This document shows, piece after piece, positions 20,491 through 29,299 of a stretch of 64,000 bases of DNA. The stretch comes from Streptomyces sp. NBC_00344 (GTDB taxonomy: Bacteria > Actinomycetota > Actinomycetes > Streptomycetales > Streptomycetaceae), in contig NZ_CP107996.1 of the NCBI RefSeq assembly GCF_036088315.1, positions 4,795,501-4,859,500 of the forward strand, written 5' to 3'. Position numbers and translations under genes: made by a program. The notes beneath the pieces are model-generated. The model was given only the letters and a program-made list of their open reading frames with translations, was not told the origin of the DNA and searched no databases. The number at the start of each line of letters is the position of its first letter. The first letter of the stretch is position 1.

Positions 20491-21384
20491 TCAGGTCCTG
20501 ACCGCGTCCGCGGGCTGACGCGTGGCCGGGACCCGGAGGCCGCAACCTGCCTCGGCGGCCTCCGCGGCCCGTGCACGCCTTCTGGCGAGCGGTGCGGCCA
20601 GCGCTGTCAGGGCGATGAAGACGCCGATGGCCAGCAACACAATTGTCGCGCCCGGCGGAACGTCCTGGTAGTAGGAGACGATCGTGCCGGACAGGGTCGC
20701 AGCCGTACCGATGAGCACGGCCAGCGCGAAGGTCGTCGCGAACGACTTCGTGAGCTGCTGGGCCGCGGCCACCGGGATCACCATCAGCGCGCTGACCAGC
20801 AGCAGCCCTACCACCCGCATGGCCACCGTGACGGTGATGGCGGCGGTCACCGCGATCAGGAGATTGAGTACCCGCACCGGGAGTCCGGTCACCCGGGCGA
20901 ATTCCTCGTCCTGACTCACGGCGAAGAGCTGCCTGCGCAGCCCGAGCGTCACCAGCACCACGAACGCGGCCAGCACGCAGATCGAGGTCACCTCACTGCT
21001 GGAGACGGTTGCCAGCGAGCCGAAGAGATACGAGGAGAGGTTGGCGGTGGAGCCGGTGGAGGAGATGTTGATCAGCAGCACACCGCCCGCCATTCCGCCG
21101 TAGAAGAGCATGGCGAGCGCGACATCGCCGCGCATCCGCCCGTAGGAGCGGATCAGCTCCATGCCGACCGCACCGACGACCGAGACGAGTGTCGCCATCC
21201 ACACCGGGCTGGTGTTGAGCAGGAAACCGAGGCCGACGCCGGTCATGGCGATGTGCCCGATGCCGTCGCCCATCAGGGCCTGCCGGCGCTGGACGAGATA
21301 GATGCCGATGGCCGGGGCGGTGATCCCGACCAGGACGGCGGCGAGCAGCGCTCGCTGCATGAGAACGCTCTGGAGGATTTCCAT
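20491..21384 (-). CDS. znuB: Zinc ABC transporter permease
   Basis: 297 residues with 8-9 membrane helices of the ABC-3 family. It opens MEILQSVLMQRALLAAVLVG and carries PAIGIYLVQRRQALMGDGIGH, the cytoplasmic coupling loop that contacts ZnuC. A C-terminal Arg-rich tail is present. Its start is 1 nt from the znuC stop, so translation is coupled. It forms the membrane channel of the ZnuABC importer. Confidence 0.95.
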   Translation of the reverse strand: MEILQSVLMQRALLAAVLVGITAPAIGIYLVQRRQALMGDGIGHIAMTGVGLGFLLNTSPVWMATLVSVVGAVGMELIRSYGRMRGDVALAMLFYGGMAGGVLLINISSTGSTANLSSYLFGSLATVSSSEVTSICVLAAFVVLVTLGLRRQLFAVSQDEEFARVTGLPVRVLNLLIAVTAAITVTVAMRVVGLLLVSALMVIPVAAAQQLTKSFATTFALAVLIGTAATLSGTIVSYYQDVPPGATIVLLAIGVFIALTALAAPLARRRARAAEAAEAGCGLRVPATRQPADAVRT

Positions 21385-21385
21385 G

Positions 21386-22204
21386 TCAGCTCAGCAGTCC
21401 TGTACGGGCCGGCTCGACGGCCGAGTGCGGGTGGACGTGGTCGTGGCCCGGCAGGGCGTGCTGACCGACGGCCTCGGGCGGCGGGCCGTCATGGGTGACA
21501 CAGCCGTCGCGCAGGACGACCGCCCGGTCGATCAGCGGTTCCAGGGGGCCCAGTTCGTGCAGTACGAGCAGGACGGTCGTCCGTGCGGAGACCTGCTCCC
21601 GCAGGGTCGTGGCAAGGATTTCCTGGCTTGCCAGATCGACGCCCGCCATCGGCTCGTCCATGATCAGGAGTTCGGGATCGGACGCCAGGGCGCGGGCGAT
21701 CAGGACCCGCTGGTGCTGTCCGCCGGAGAGGGCGTTCACGGAATCGCCCGCCCTGTCCGTGAGGCCCACCAGGGCGATGGCGCGCGAGACGGCGGCACGG
21801 TCGGCCCTTGAGGGCCATTTCAGCCTGGCACGGGAGAGCCGGCCGGACGAGACCACCTCGCGGACCGTCGCGGGCACCCCGCCGGCCGCGGTGGTGCGCT
21901 GGGGTACGTAACCGATGCGACCCCAGTCGCGGAAGCGGTTCAGGGGGGTGCCGAAGAGTTCGATCCCGCCGTCGGTGAGCGGGACCTGTCCGATCACCGA
22001 GCGAACGGCGGTCGATTTGCCCGAGCCGTTGGCGCCGAGCAGGGCGACGACCTCGCCGCGGTGCACCGTGAGATCGATGCCGCGCAGCACCGGACGTGAG
22101 CCGAGCGTGGCTGTCGCCCCGCGCAGCGAGATGACGGGTTCCTGCTTCATGGCTCGTACCTCCGGTGCCGTTGTGCCGGTGTTCTGGGCGGTCGTGGCGC
22201 TCAC
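21386..22204 (-). CDS. znuC: Zinc ABC transporter ATP-binding protein
   Basis: 272 residues. Walker A is GANGSGKST, the signature is LSGGQHQRVLIARAL, Walker B is ELLIMDEPMAGVD and the switch His is in LVLHELG. The C-terminus is His-rich (GQHALPGHDHVHPHS), plausibly zinc-binding. The GTG at 22204 overlaps the znuA stop (GTGA). An ATG at 22150, opening MKQEPVISLRGATATLG, is a reasonable alternative because the first 18 residues have no family match. Confidence 0.94.
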   Translation of the reverse strand: MSATTAQNTGTTAPEVRAMKQEPVISLRGATATLGSRPVLRGIDLTVHRGEVVALLGANGSGKSTAVRSVIGQVPLTDGGIELFGTPLNRFRDWGRIGYVPQRTTAAGGVPATVREVVSSGRLSRARLKWPSRADRAAVSRAIALVGLTDRAGDSVNALSGGQHQRVLIARALASDPELLIMDEPMAGVDLASQEILATTLREQVSARTTVLLVLHELGPLEPLIDRAVVLRDGCVTHDGPPPEAVGQHALPGHDHVHPHSAVEPARTGLLS

Positions 22205-23166
22205 TTCGCGCCGAGCGCCTTCTGCAGCGCGACGAGGTTGGACCGCATGACCTCGATGTAGTCATCGCCCTTGGACCTGGCGGTGATTCCCTCCAGCGGA
22301 TCCAGCACGTCCGTCGTGAGATGGAGGTCGCCGGCCAGGGTCTTCGCGGTGTCGGGGTTGGCGATCGTCTCGAAGAAGACGGTGTGGACGTGATGCCGCG
22401 CCGCGAGACCGTGCAGGTCCCTCATGCGCGAGATGCTGGGCTCGCTCTCCGGGTCGATACCGCTGATGGCCTCTTCGGTGAGGCCGTAGCGCTCGGCGAG
22501 GTAGCCGAAGGCGGCATGGGTGGTGACGAACGTGTCGGATGTGCGGTTCTTCAGCCCGTCCCGGTACTGCCTGTCGAGCGCGCCGAGCTTCTTGACCAGG
22601 GCGTCGGTGTTCTTCTGATAGTCCGCCCTGTGGGCCGGGTCGGCGGCGGCGAGCGTCCTGTTCACGCCCCTGGCGACCTGCGCGTACTTCACCGGATCGA
22701 GCCAGATGTGCGGGTCGGTGCCCTTTTCGCTCTCCGAGTGCGAGCTGTTGCTGCCGGTGGTGTGGTGACGGCCGTCGACCTCGGTGCCGTGCTTCTCGAG
22801 CGAGGTCATGGCGGCGGCGTCCGCGGTGTGCTTCACCCCGGACTGCGCGATCGCCTCATCGACAGCGGGCTGGAGCCCCTTGAGGTAGACGATCGCGTCG
22901 ACACCCGAGAGCGCGACGGTCTGCCGGGGGCTGAGCTCGAGATCGTGCGGCTCGGCGCCGGGCTTCGTCAGGACGGTGACCGAGACGTGATCGCCGCCGA
23001 TCTGCTGGGTCAGGTACTGCAGTGGATAGAACGACGCCACCACATCGAGTCTGCCGTCCTTGCGGTCCGTCGCGATGGGGGAACCCGCGCAGGCGGAGAC
23101 GGCGGCCATGCCGAGAGCGACGGCTCCGGAGACGGCGGCGACGGGTATGAGGCGTCGTACGTTCAT
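22201..23166 (-). CDS. znuA: Zinc ABC transporter substrate-binding lipoprotein
   Basis: About 321 residues. A signal peptide ends in the lipobox VSAC, so the protein is anchored outside the membrane. The cluster A-I fold has the metal ligands in PGAEPHDLELSP, DPHIWLDPVKY and FVTTHAAFGYLAERYG. A His-rich loop (HGTEVDGRHHTT, about 145-165) is typical of ZnuA. I use ATG 23166; in-frame ATG 23175 and TTG 23181 lie within the Zur-box region. First gene of znuA-znuC-znuB-zur. Confidence 0.95.
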   Translation of the reverse strand: MNVRRLIPVAAVSGAVALGMAAVSACAGSPIATDRKDGRLDVVASFYPLQYLTQQIGGDHVSVTVLTKPGAEPHDLELSPRQTVALSGVDAIVYLKGLQPAVDEAIAQSGVKHTADAAAMTSLEKHGTEVDGRHHTTGSNSSHSESEKGTDPHIWLDPVKYAQVARGVNRTLAAADPAHRADYQKNTDALVKKLGALDRQYRDGLKNRTSDTFVTTHAAFGYLAERYGLTEEAISGIDPESEPSISRMRDLHGLAARHHVHTVFFETIANPDTAKTLAGDLHLTTDVLDPLEGITARSKGDDYIEVMRSNLVALQKALGAK

Positions 23167-23202
23167 GACAGTCATTTTCAACTAAAGTGGAAACGATTGT
23201 CA
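23166..23202 (-). promoter_or_regulatory. Two tandem Zur boxes at the znuA promoter
   Basis: On the minus strand, TGACAATCGTTTCCA (23202-23188) and TGAAAATGACTGTCA (23180-23166) are two 15-bp sites close to the known actinobacterial Zur consensus TGAAAATGATTTTCA. Their centres are 22 bp apart, two helical turns, placing both on one DNA face. The second overlaps the start codon region, so Zur would block a leaderless or very short-leader transcript. Confidence 0.8.
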
Positions 23203-23322
23203 ACAAGCGTCCGTCGCGAGCCGATCCGGGCGTGAAGGGGGAACCGATTTGATCCGGGGGGTGCAGCCGCCGGTAACCTGAAGCATTCCGCTGTTCGCCA
23301 TCGTCGTAATGAAGAGAGCACC

Positions 23323-24705
23323 GTGGCCGCCGACAAGATCGACACCATCGTCAGCCTGAGCAAGCGCCGTGGCTTCGTCTACCCCTCCAGTGAGATCTAC
23401 GGCGGCCAGCGGGCCGCCTGGGACTACGGGCCGCTGGGTGTCGAGCTGAAGGAGAACATCAAGCGTCAGTGGTGGCGCTACATGGTCACCTCGCGCGAGG
23501 ACGTGGTCGGTCTCGACTCGTCGGTCATCCTGGCCTCCGAGACGTGGGAGGCCTCGGGCCATGTGGCGACCTTCTCGGACCCGCTCACCGAGTGCACCTC
23601 CTGTCACAAGCGTTTCCGCGCGGACCACCTGGAGGAGGCCTACGAGGAGAAGCACGGCCACGCGCCCGCCAACGGCCTCGCCGACCTCAACTGCCCCAAC
23701 TGCGGCAACAAGGGCACCTTCACCGAGCCCAAGAACTTCTCGGGTCTGCTCTCCACCCACCTCGGCCCGACCCAGGACAGCGGCTCCGTCGCCTATCTGC
23801 GTCCCGAGACGGCCCAGGGCATCTTCACCAACTTCGGCCAGGTGCAGCAGACTTCGCGCAAGAAGCCGCCGTTCGGTATCGCGCAGATGGGCAAGTCCTT
23901 CCGGAACGAGATCACTCCGGGCAACTTCATCTTCCGCACCCGCGAGTTCGAGCAGATGGAGATGGAGTTCTTCGTCAAGCCGGGCGAGGACGAGCAGTGG
24001 CAGGAATACTGGATGGAGCAGCGCTGGAACTGGTACCGCGACCTCGGAATGCGCGAGGAGAACATGCGGTGGTTCGAGCACCCGAAGGAGAAGCTCTCCC
24101 ACTACTCCAAGCGCACCGCCGACATCGAGTACCGGTTCCGCTTCGGCGGCAGTGAGTGGGGCGAGCTCGAAGGCGTCGCCAACCGCACCGACTTCGACCT
24201 CTCCGCGCACGCCAAGGCATCCGGCACGGACCTCTCCTACTTCGACCAGGAGAAGGGCGAGCGCTGGACCCCGTATGTCATCGAGCCCGCGGCGGGCGTC
24301 GGCCGGACGATGCTGGCCTTCATGCTCGACGCGTACAACGAGGACGAGGCTCCCAACGCCAAGGGCGTCATGGAGAAGCGCACCGTGATGCGCCTCGACC
24401 CGCGCCTGGCGCCGGTCAAGGTCGCGGTCCTGCCGCTCTCGCGCAACCCGCAGCTCTCGCCCAAGGCCAAGGGGCTGGCGACCGACCTGCGCAAGAACTG
24501 GAACATCGAGTTCGACGACGCGGGCGCCATCGGCCGCCGCTACCGCCGCCAGGACGAGATCGGCACACCGTTCTGTGTCACCGTCGACTTCGACACCCTC
24601 GACGACAACGCGGTGACCGTGCGCGAGCGCGACACCATGAAGCAGGACCGGGTCTCGCTGGACCAGATCCAGTCGTACCTGGGCAGCCACCTGCTGGGCT
24701 GCTGA
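23323..24705 (+). CDS. glyS: Glycyl-tRNA synthetase (alpha2 type)
   Basis: 460 residues, a class II synthetase. It contains the family start [20 protein letters not shown], a zinc site (CTSCHKRF and CPNCGNKG), motif 2 around [20 protein letters not shown], motif 3 near [14 protein letters not shown] and the anticodon-binding C-terminal domain (about 360-455). It charges tRNA-Gly in the cytosol. The GTG start follows GAAGAGAG. It is divergent from the zinc operon and ends before a 22-bp hairpin. Confidence 0.97.
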   Translation: MAADKIDTIVSLSKRRGFVYPSSEIYGGQRAAWDYGPLGVELKENIKRQWWRYMVTSREDVVGLDSSVILASETWEASGHVATFSDPLTECTSCHKRFRADHLEEAYEEKHGHAPANGLADLNCPNCGNKGTFTEPKNFSGLLSTHLGPTQDSGSVAYLRPETAQGIFTNFGQVQQTSRKKPPFGIAQMGKSFRNEITPGNFIFRTREFEQMEMEFFVKPGEDEQWQEYWMEQRWNWYRDLGMREENMRWFEHPKEKLSHYSKRTADIEYRFRFGGSEWGELEGVANRTDFDLSAHAKASGTDLSYFDQEKGERWTPYVIEPAAGVGRTMLAFMLDAYNEDEAPNAKGVMEKRTVMRLDPRLAPVKVAVLPLSRNPQLSPKAKGLATDLRKNWNIEFDDAGAIGRRYRRQDEIGTPFCVTVDFDTLDDNAVTVRERDTMKQDRVSLDQIQSYLGSHLLGC

Positions 24706-24720
24706 CAGCCGGACGCGCAC

Positions 24721-24766
24721 GACCGGGGGCCCCGGCTCCGCTTCAGCGGAGCCGGGGCCCCCGGTC
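24721..24766 (+). terminator. glyS terminator hairpin
   Basis: A 22-bp perfect inverted repeat (24721-24742 with 24745-24766) begins 15 nt after the glyS stop. No T-tract. Confidence 0.8.
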
Positions 24767-24777
24767 GTCCCGGACTC

Positions 24778-24880
24778 TCAGGAACGACGGGCCGCCAGCA
24801 CCGCGCACACCGCGGCCAGGGGCAGTTCGGCGCAGACGGCAAGTGTGCAGGCGGTGACCAGATCCCGGCCGGGCGCCGCA
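24778..24880 (-). pseudogene. 3' remnant of a membrane-protein gene
   Basis: A frame ending at 24778 encodes a hydrophobic tail (DLVTACTLAVCAELPLAAVC, then AVLAARRS and stop) that looks like the last membrane helix of a larger protein. No start, RBS or upstream domain is present. It abuts, head to head, the remnant reading right from about 24885. The exact left boundary of homology is uncertain, and the original family is not recognised. Confidence 0.35.
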
Positions 24881-24884
24881 GTGG

Positions 24885-25124
24885 TGCACCGGCGCCGGCC
24901 GCGCGGAGCTGGACTTCGCCTCGGCGCCGCGGAGACTGACCGGGGCGTCGGGCGCGGGAGAATTCGTCGTCATCGTGCCCACCGGCTCGCGGTACCGGGT
25001 GCGGGGCGGCACCCGCTCGGGCACCTGGAGCGCCGGAGGGGGTATCGACGATCCGCTCGCGGACCGGCTCATCCAGGTCTCCTCGGGGTCCGGAAGGGTA
25101 CGCATCAGCTACCCCACAAGATGA
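24885..25124 (+). pseudogene. 3' remnant of a DUF4097-like gene
   Basis: The frame ending at 25122-25124 encodes AGRAELDFASAPRRLTGAS, EFVVIVPTGSRYRVRGGTRS and DRLIQVSSGSGRVRISYPTR. These beta-strand-rich repeats resemble the C-terminus of DUF4097/adhesin-like proteins. An in-frame stop lies just upstream (about 24857) and no start or RBS fits, so only the 3' end survives. Codon bias is still typical, suggesting a recent loss. Confidence 0.45.
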
Positions 25125-25146
25125 CCGGCCGGGGGGTCTGCGCCCG

Positions 25147-25740
25147 TCAGCGCGCCCCGAGTCCCCGCAGCACCAGATCGCGCACCGCGACGAACGCCTC
25201 CTCGATGCCGGCGCCGCTCCACTGAGCCGCGTACACCGGATCGTGGAAGCGGCCGGTGGCATCGAAGATCGCACGGGCGGTGGTCGCGTGATCGGTGTGA
25301 CCGACCGTGAACTCGCCCTGTGCGCAGCCGTCCTCGACGATCCGGGCGAGCTGACCGGTCAGGGCCCCGATGTGACGCTCGACGACTCCGCTGCTCTCGG
25401 CGATCAGCACGCTGTAGGTGGCGAACAGCTCGGGGTCCCCGCCCGCCTTACGGCGTTTGGCCGCGAACAGCGCGTTCAGCCAGCCCTCCAGACGTACCGG
25501 CGCCGGGCCTGACGACCGGTCGGTGTACTGGGCGAGGTCGGCCACCGAGCGGTCCAGCCAGCGTTCGGTGACTGCCTCCCGCAGAGCGGCCTTGGTGCGG
25601 AAGTGCCGGTAGACACTTCCGTGGCTGACACCCAGCACCCGTGCCACATCGACCACCGTCGCCTTGGCCGGGCCGTGGCGGCGCAGCACATCCTCGGTGG
25701 CCCGGAGGATGCGCTCGGGTGTCAGGGCTTCGGGTGTCAT
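25147..25740 (-). CDS. TetR/AcrR-family transcriptional regulator
   Basis: 197 residues. The N-terminal HTH (about 8-55) has ATVVDVARVLGVSHGSVYRHFRTKAAL, the TetR signature. The C-terminal ligand-binding domain (about 80-195) is helical and variable. It lies 55 nt downstream of the aldo/keto reductase on the same strand, so the two may form an operon. The palindrome in front of the reductase gene is the obvious candidate operator. Ligand unknown. Confidence 0.92.
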   Translation of the reverse strand: MTPEALTPERILRATEDVLRRHGPAKATVVDVARVLGVSHGSVYRHFRTKAALREAVTERWLDRSVADLAQYTDRSSGPAPVRLEGWLNALFAAKRRKAGGDPELFATYSVLIAESSGVVERHIGALTGQLARIVEDGCAQGEFTVGHTDHATTARAIFDATGRFHDPVYAAQWSGAGIEEAFVAVRDLVLRGLGAR

Positions 25741-25794
25741 GGGGTCTGTGCTGCCTTTCGGGGGGCGGAACGACCCCGCGACCGTACCGGGGCC

Positions 25795-26814
25795 TCAGCG
25801 CTCGCTGTCCAGGTGGGCCATCTGGGCTGCCGGGTAACGCTCGCCCGCGGCGGAGCCGGCGGGTACCGCCCGCTCGATGGCGGCTAGGTCGTCGGCGTCG
25901 AGCGTCACATCGAGGGCGCCGATGGCCTCCGCCAGCCGTTCACGGCTGCGCGCGCCGATCAGCGGGACGATGTCGGTGCCCTGGGCGGCGACCCAGGCGA
26001 TGGCGATCCGGGCGACGGATGCACCCTTCTGTTCGGTGATCTTGCGCAGCTCGTCGACCAGGCCGAGGTTGTGCTGGAGGTTCTCGCCCTGGAAGCGCGG
26101 GCTCATCGAGCGGAAGTCGCCGGGCGCCAGTTCGCGGTCCCGGGTGAAGTGGCCGCTGATCAGACCGCGGGAGAGAACCCCGTACGCGGTGATGCCGATG
26201 CCGAGTTCGCGGGTGACCGGCAGGATGGCCTCCTCGACGCCCCGGGAGACCAGCGAGTACTCGATCTGGAGATCGGCGACGGGAACGACGGACGCGGCTC
26301 TGCGGATGGTGTCGGCACCGGCCTCGGAGAGTCCGGCGTGCCGGACGTGACCGGCTTCGATCAGCTCGGCGATCGCGCCCATGGTCTCCTCGATCGGCAC
26401 GTCGGGATCCACCCGGGCGATCCGGTAGATGTCGATGTGGTCGGTACCGAGGCGCTGGAGCGAGTAGGCGGCGAAGTTCTTGACCGCGGCGGGGCGGCCG
26501 TCGTAACCGGTGAAACCGCCCTCGACGGTACGCAGTGCGCCGAACTTGACGCTGGTGAGGGCCTGTTCGCGCTGCGCCGATGGGGCGGTGCGCAGCGCCT
26601 CGCCGATCAGCAGCTCGTTGTGGCCCATGCCGTAGAAGTCGCCCGTGTCGAGCAGGGTGATCCCGGCGTCCAGGGCGGCATGGATGGTGGCGATGGATTC
26701 GTTGCGGTCGGCTTCGCCGTAGAGCGCGGACATGCCCATGCAGCCGAGGCCGAGCACCGATGCCCGGGGGCCGGTGGCGCCGAGGACGCGGGCGGGGACG
26801 GGTGTGACGGACAT
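25795..26814 (-). CDS. Aldo/keto reductase
   Basis: 339 residues, a TIM-barrel NADPH-dependent reductase. The catalytic Asp and Tyr are in LLDTGDFYGMGHNELL and the Lys is in SVKFGAL. The usual catalytic His position (as in QHRVDP) reads IARVDPDVPIEET, i.e. Ala replaces His, a variation I recall in one subfamily. The NADP-binding end is LIGARSRERLAEA. Inferred role: reduction of a carbonyl compound, controlled by the downstream TetR protein. GGAGGAGT lies just before the ATG. Confidence 0.9.
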   Translation of the reverse strand: MSVTPVPARVLGATGPRASVLGLGCMGMSALYGEADRNESIATIHAALDAGITLLDTGDFYGMGHNELLIGEALRTAPSAQREQALTSVKFGALRTVEGGFTGYDGRPAAVKNFAAYSLQRLGTDHIDIYRIARVDPDVPIEETMGAIAELIEAGHVRHAGLSEAGADTIRRAASVVPVADLQIEYSLVSRGVEEAILPVTRELGIGITAYGVLSRGLISGHFTRDRELAPGDFRSMSPRFQGENLQHNLGLVDELRKITEQKGASVARIAIAWVAAQGTDIVPLIGARSRERLAEAIGALDVTLDADDLAAIERAVPAGSAAGERYPAAQMAHLDSER

Positions 26815-26858
26815 GAGGCACTCCTCCGTAGGAAGCCGGGGAAACCGACGCAGGGGCG

Positions 26859-26902
26859 ACTATGGCATAGCGAATGACAGATTTCAATATCTGTCATTCG
26901 CT
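26859..26902 (-). promoter_or_regulatory. Palindromic operator over the aldo/keto reductase promoter
   Basis: A 14-bp perfect inverted repeat, AGCGAATGACAGAT (26869-26882) and its complement (26889-26902), is separated by 6 nt. On the minus strand TTGAAA (26887-26882) and CATAGT (26864-26859) are spaced 17 bp, so the palindrome covers the -35 and spacer. Size and symmetry fit a TetR-family dimer site. Confidence 0.7.
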
Positions 26903-26981
26903 GTGCGACGTGCGACAGGCGGCCCGCCCGGAGCAGCCGCCCGGGGTGCTCCGCGCGTGAGGACCGGCGACGTGCGGAGCG

Positions 26982-27479
26982 TTACGCAGGAACGCCGGAG
27001 CTGAACCGGCGCACGAGCGGGGAAAGCACCAGGACGGACTTGGTGCGTTCGACGAACGGTTCGCCCGCGATGCGCTCCAGCACCCGCTCGAAATGGCGTA
27101 CGTCAGCGGCGTAGATCTGGATCACGGCGTCCGCCTCGCCGGTGGCGGTCGAGGCGGACGCCACCTCCGGGTAGCGCGACAGACCGCGGCGGATGTCCCC
27201 GGGGGAGGTGCTGCGGCGGCAGTGGATCTCGACGAACGCCTCCGTTTCCCAGCCCATTGCGGCGGGGTCCACCCGCACGGTGAAGCCCGTGATGGCACCG
27301 GAGCGCAGCAGCCGGTCGACCCTGCGCTTGACGGCGGGGGCGGACAGGCCGACCTGGGCGCCGATGTCCGCGTAGGAGCGGCGGGCCCCTCCGGCGAGAG
27401 CGTGGACGATGCGTTCGTCGAGATCGTTCAGTCGCAACGCGGGGGGATCACACTTCGTCCCGGGCAGGCGCGCCTTCAC
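26982..27479 (-). CDS. Lrp/AsnC-family transcriptional regulator
   Basis: 165 residues. The N-terminal HTH (about 17-65) reads LNDLDERIVHAL and YADIGAQVGLSAPAVKRRVD. The C-terminal RAM ligand-binding domain (about 75-155) follows. The GTG at 27479 overlaps the end of the upstream permease gene by 32 nt; a TTG at 27437 is the shorter option. Overlap with an amino-acid permease suggests it senses an amino acid and controls that transporter. Confidence 0.9.
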   Translation of the reverse strand: MKARLPGTKCDPPALRLNDLDERIVHALAGGARRSYADIGAQVGLSAPAVKRRVDRLLRSGAITGFTVRVDPAAMGWETEAFVEIHCRRSTSPGDIRRGLSRYPEVASASTATGEADAVIQIYAADVRHFERVLERIAGEPFVERTKSVLVLSPLVRRFSSGVPA

Positions 27480-28950
27480 GGGCGAGCTGGGAGCGGCGCA
27501 TGCCGTATCCGAAGTACAGCGCGAGGCCCAGGAGCATCCAGATCCCGAACCACACCCAGGTGGCGGCGCCCAGGCTGGTCATCATCCAGAGGCACAGGGC
27601 GAATCCGATGGCCGGGGTGACCGGGGAGAACGCCACCCGGAAGGTGCGCGGCATGTCGGGCCGGGTCCGGCGGAGCACGATGACGGCCACGTTGACCAGG
27701 GCGAACGCGAAGAGTGTGCCGATGCTGGTGGCGTTGGCCAGCTCGCCCAGCGGGACGACGGCGGCGAGGATGCCACAGAACAGCGAGACGATCAGTGTGT
27801 TGGCGACAGGGGTCCCGGTACGCGGGTTCACCCTGGCGAACACCTTGGGCACCAGACCGTCGCGGGCCATGGAGAACAGGATGCGGGTCTGTCCGTAGAG
27901 CACGGTCAGGACAACGCTGGCGATGGCGATCACGGCTCCCGCGGCGAGCAGCACCGCCCAGAAGCTCTGGCCCGTGACGTCCCGCATGATCTGGGCGAGA
28001 GCGGCGTCGGCGTTGCCGAAGTTCTGCCACGGCATGGCGCCGACCGCGATGAGGGCGACGAGACAGTAGAGCGCGGTGACGATCAGCAGGGACAGCATGA
28101 TCGCGCGAGGCATGTCGCGCTTGGGGTTCCTGGCCTCCTCGCCGGCGGTGGAGGCGGCGTCGAAGCCGATGTACGAGAAGAAGAGGCTGGCACCGGCCGC
28201 GCTGACGCCGGTCATGCCGAGCGGCATGAAGGGCTTGTAGTTGCCGGCCTTGATGCCCGCGGCTGCGACCACGCAGAACAGCACCAGCGAGGCGATCTTC
28301 ACCACGACCATGATGGTGTTGGCCCGGGCACTCTCGCGCGCACCGCCCAGCAGGAAGGCCATCGCCAGCAGGACGACGAGCAGGGCGGGGATGTTGACGA
28401 TGCCGCCGTCCCCGGGCGGGGCGGACAGCGCGGTGGGGATGGTGATCCCAACGGTGCCGTCCAGGAACTCGTTGAGGTACTGGCCCCAGCCGACGGCGAC
28501 GGCCGCCACGGAGACGCCGTACTCCAGCATCAGGCACCAGCCGCAGATCCAGGCGATGAACTCGCCCAGGGTCGCGTAGGCGTACGAGTACGAGGAGCCG
28601 GAGACCGGGATGGTGCCGGCCAGCTCGGCGTACGACAGGGCGGAGAACAGGGCGGTGAGCCCGGCGATCACGAAGGAGATGACGACCGCGGGTCCGGCCT
28701 TGGGGACCGCCTCGCCGAGGACCACGAAGATGCCGGTGCCCAGTGTGGCCCCGATACTGATCATGGTCAGCTGCCACATGCCGAGCGAGCGCCTGAGCTG
28801 CCCGCCCTCGCCCTGGCCGCCCTCGGCTATCAGGCGCTCGACGGGTTTGCGGCGCATCAGCCGGGAGCCCGTTCCACCGCCTCCCGGCCCGGAACCGGGG
28901 CCGGGATCCGGGCGGCTCCGGACGATCGGCGCTGCGTCAGGTCGTGCCAC
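27448..28950 (-). CDS. APC-family amino acid permease
   Basis: 500 residues with 12-14 membrane helices after a ~45-residue Pro/Gly-rich cytoplasmic N-terminus. Key pieces are the substrate-binding TM1 turn ISIGATLGTGIFVVLGEA, FFSYIGFDAASTAGEEARNP in TM6 and ILFSMARDGLVPKVFARVNP. These indicate the cationic amino acid transporter-like subgroup. The GTG has AAGGAG upstream. It is co-directional with and overlaps the Lrp gene, and direct repeats lie in the leader region. Confidence 0.93.
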   Translation of the reverse strand: MARPDAAPIVRSRPDPGPGSGPGGGGTGSRLMRRKPVERLIAEGGQGEGGQLRRSLGMWQLTMISIGATLGTGIFVVLGEAVPKAGPAVVISFVIAGLTALFSALSYAELAGTIPVSGSSYSYAYATLGEFIAWICGWCLMLEYGVSVAAVAVGWGQYLNEFLDGTVGITIPTALSAPPGDGGIVNIPALLVVLLAMAFLLGGARESARANTIMVVVKIASLVLFCVVAAAGIKAGNYKPFMPLGMTGVSAAGASLFFSYIGFDAASTAGEEARNPKRDMPRAIMLSLLIVTALYCLVALIAVGAMPWQNFGNADAALAQIMRDVTGQSFWAVLLAAGAVIAIASVVLTVLYGQTRILFSMARDGLVPKVFARVNPRTGTPVANTLIVSLFCGILAAVVPLGELANATSIGTLFAFALVNVAVIVLRRTRPDMPRTFRVAFSPVTPAIGFALCLWMMTSLGAATWVWFGIWMLLGLALYFGYGMRRSQLAREGAPARDEV

Positions 28951-29126
28951 GGTGAGGCTCCTTCATCGCTGCCGGCTCTGGCGGCGGCGACCCGCGATGA
29001 CGGCCCCGGCCAGGGGTGCGCGTCCAGGCGCACAGCAGGTGAGGACCGCCGAGCTGGGGTCTCCACCGCTCCACGTACAGGGCAGAACCCTACGAGGTGG
29101 GTGCAGTGGTCCGTAATGCAGGTTCC

Positions 29127-29154
29127 TTGCGCATCTGCGGCGATTCGTTGCGCA
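29127..29154. promoter_or_regulatory. Direct repeats in the permease/small-protein intergenic region
   Basis: TTGCGCA occurs at 29127-29133 and 29148-29154, 21 bp apart, about 180-200 nt upstream of the permease start. The spacing (two helical turns) suits an Lrp-type octamer. The 349-bp gap between the permease and the small downstream gene otherwise holds no gene. Confidence 0.35.
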
Positions 29155-29299
29155 CATTCGCGGAGAGTGGCCGATCGCGTGCGCGCAGCACGGTTCCCGG
29201 GCGCACAGGTGCCTCAGGCGCGCTCGGAGGCCGGCTCACGACCGGCGCCGACGGGAAAACGGTGCGGCCCCCGCCGGCGCGCCGGGTACGCTGGCCGGC

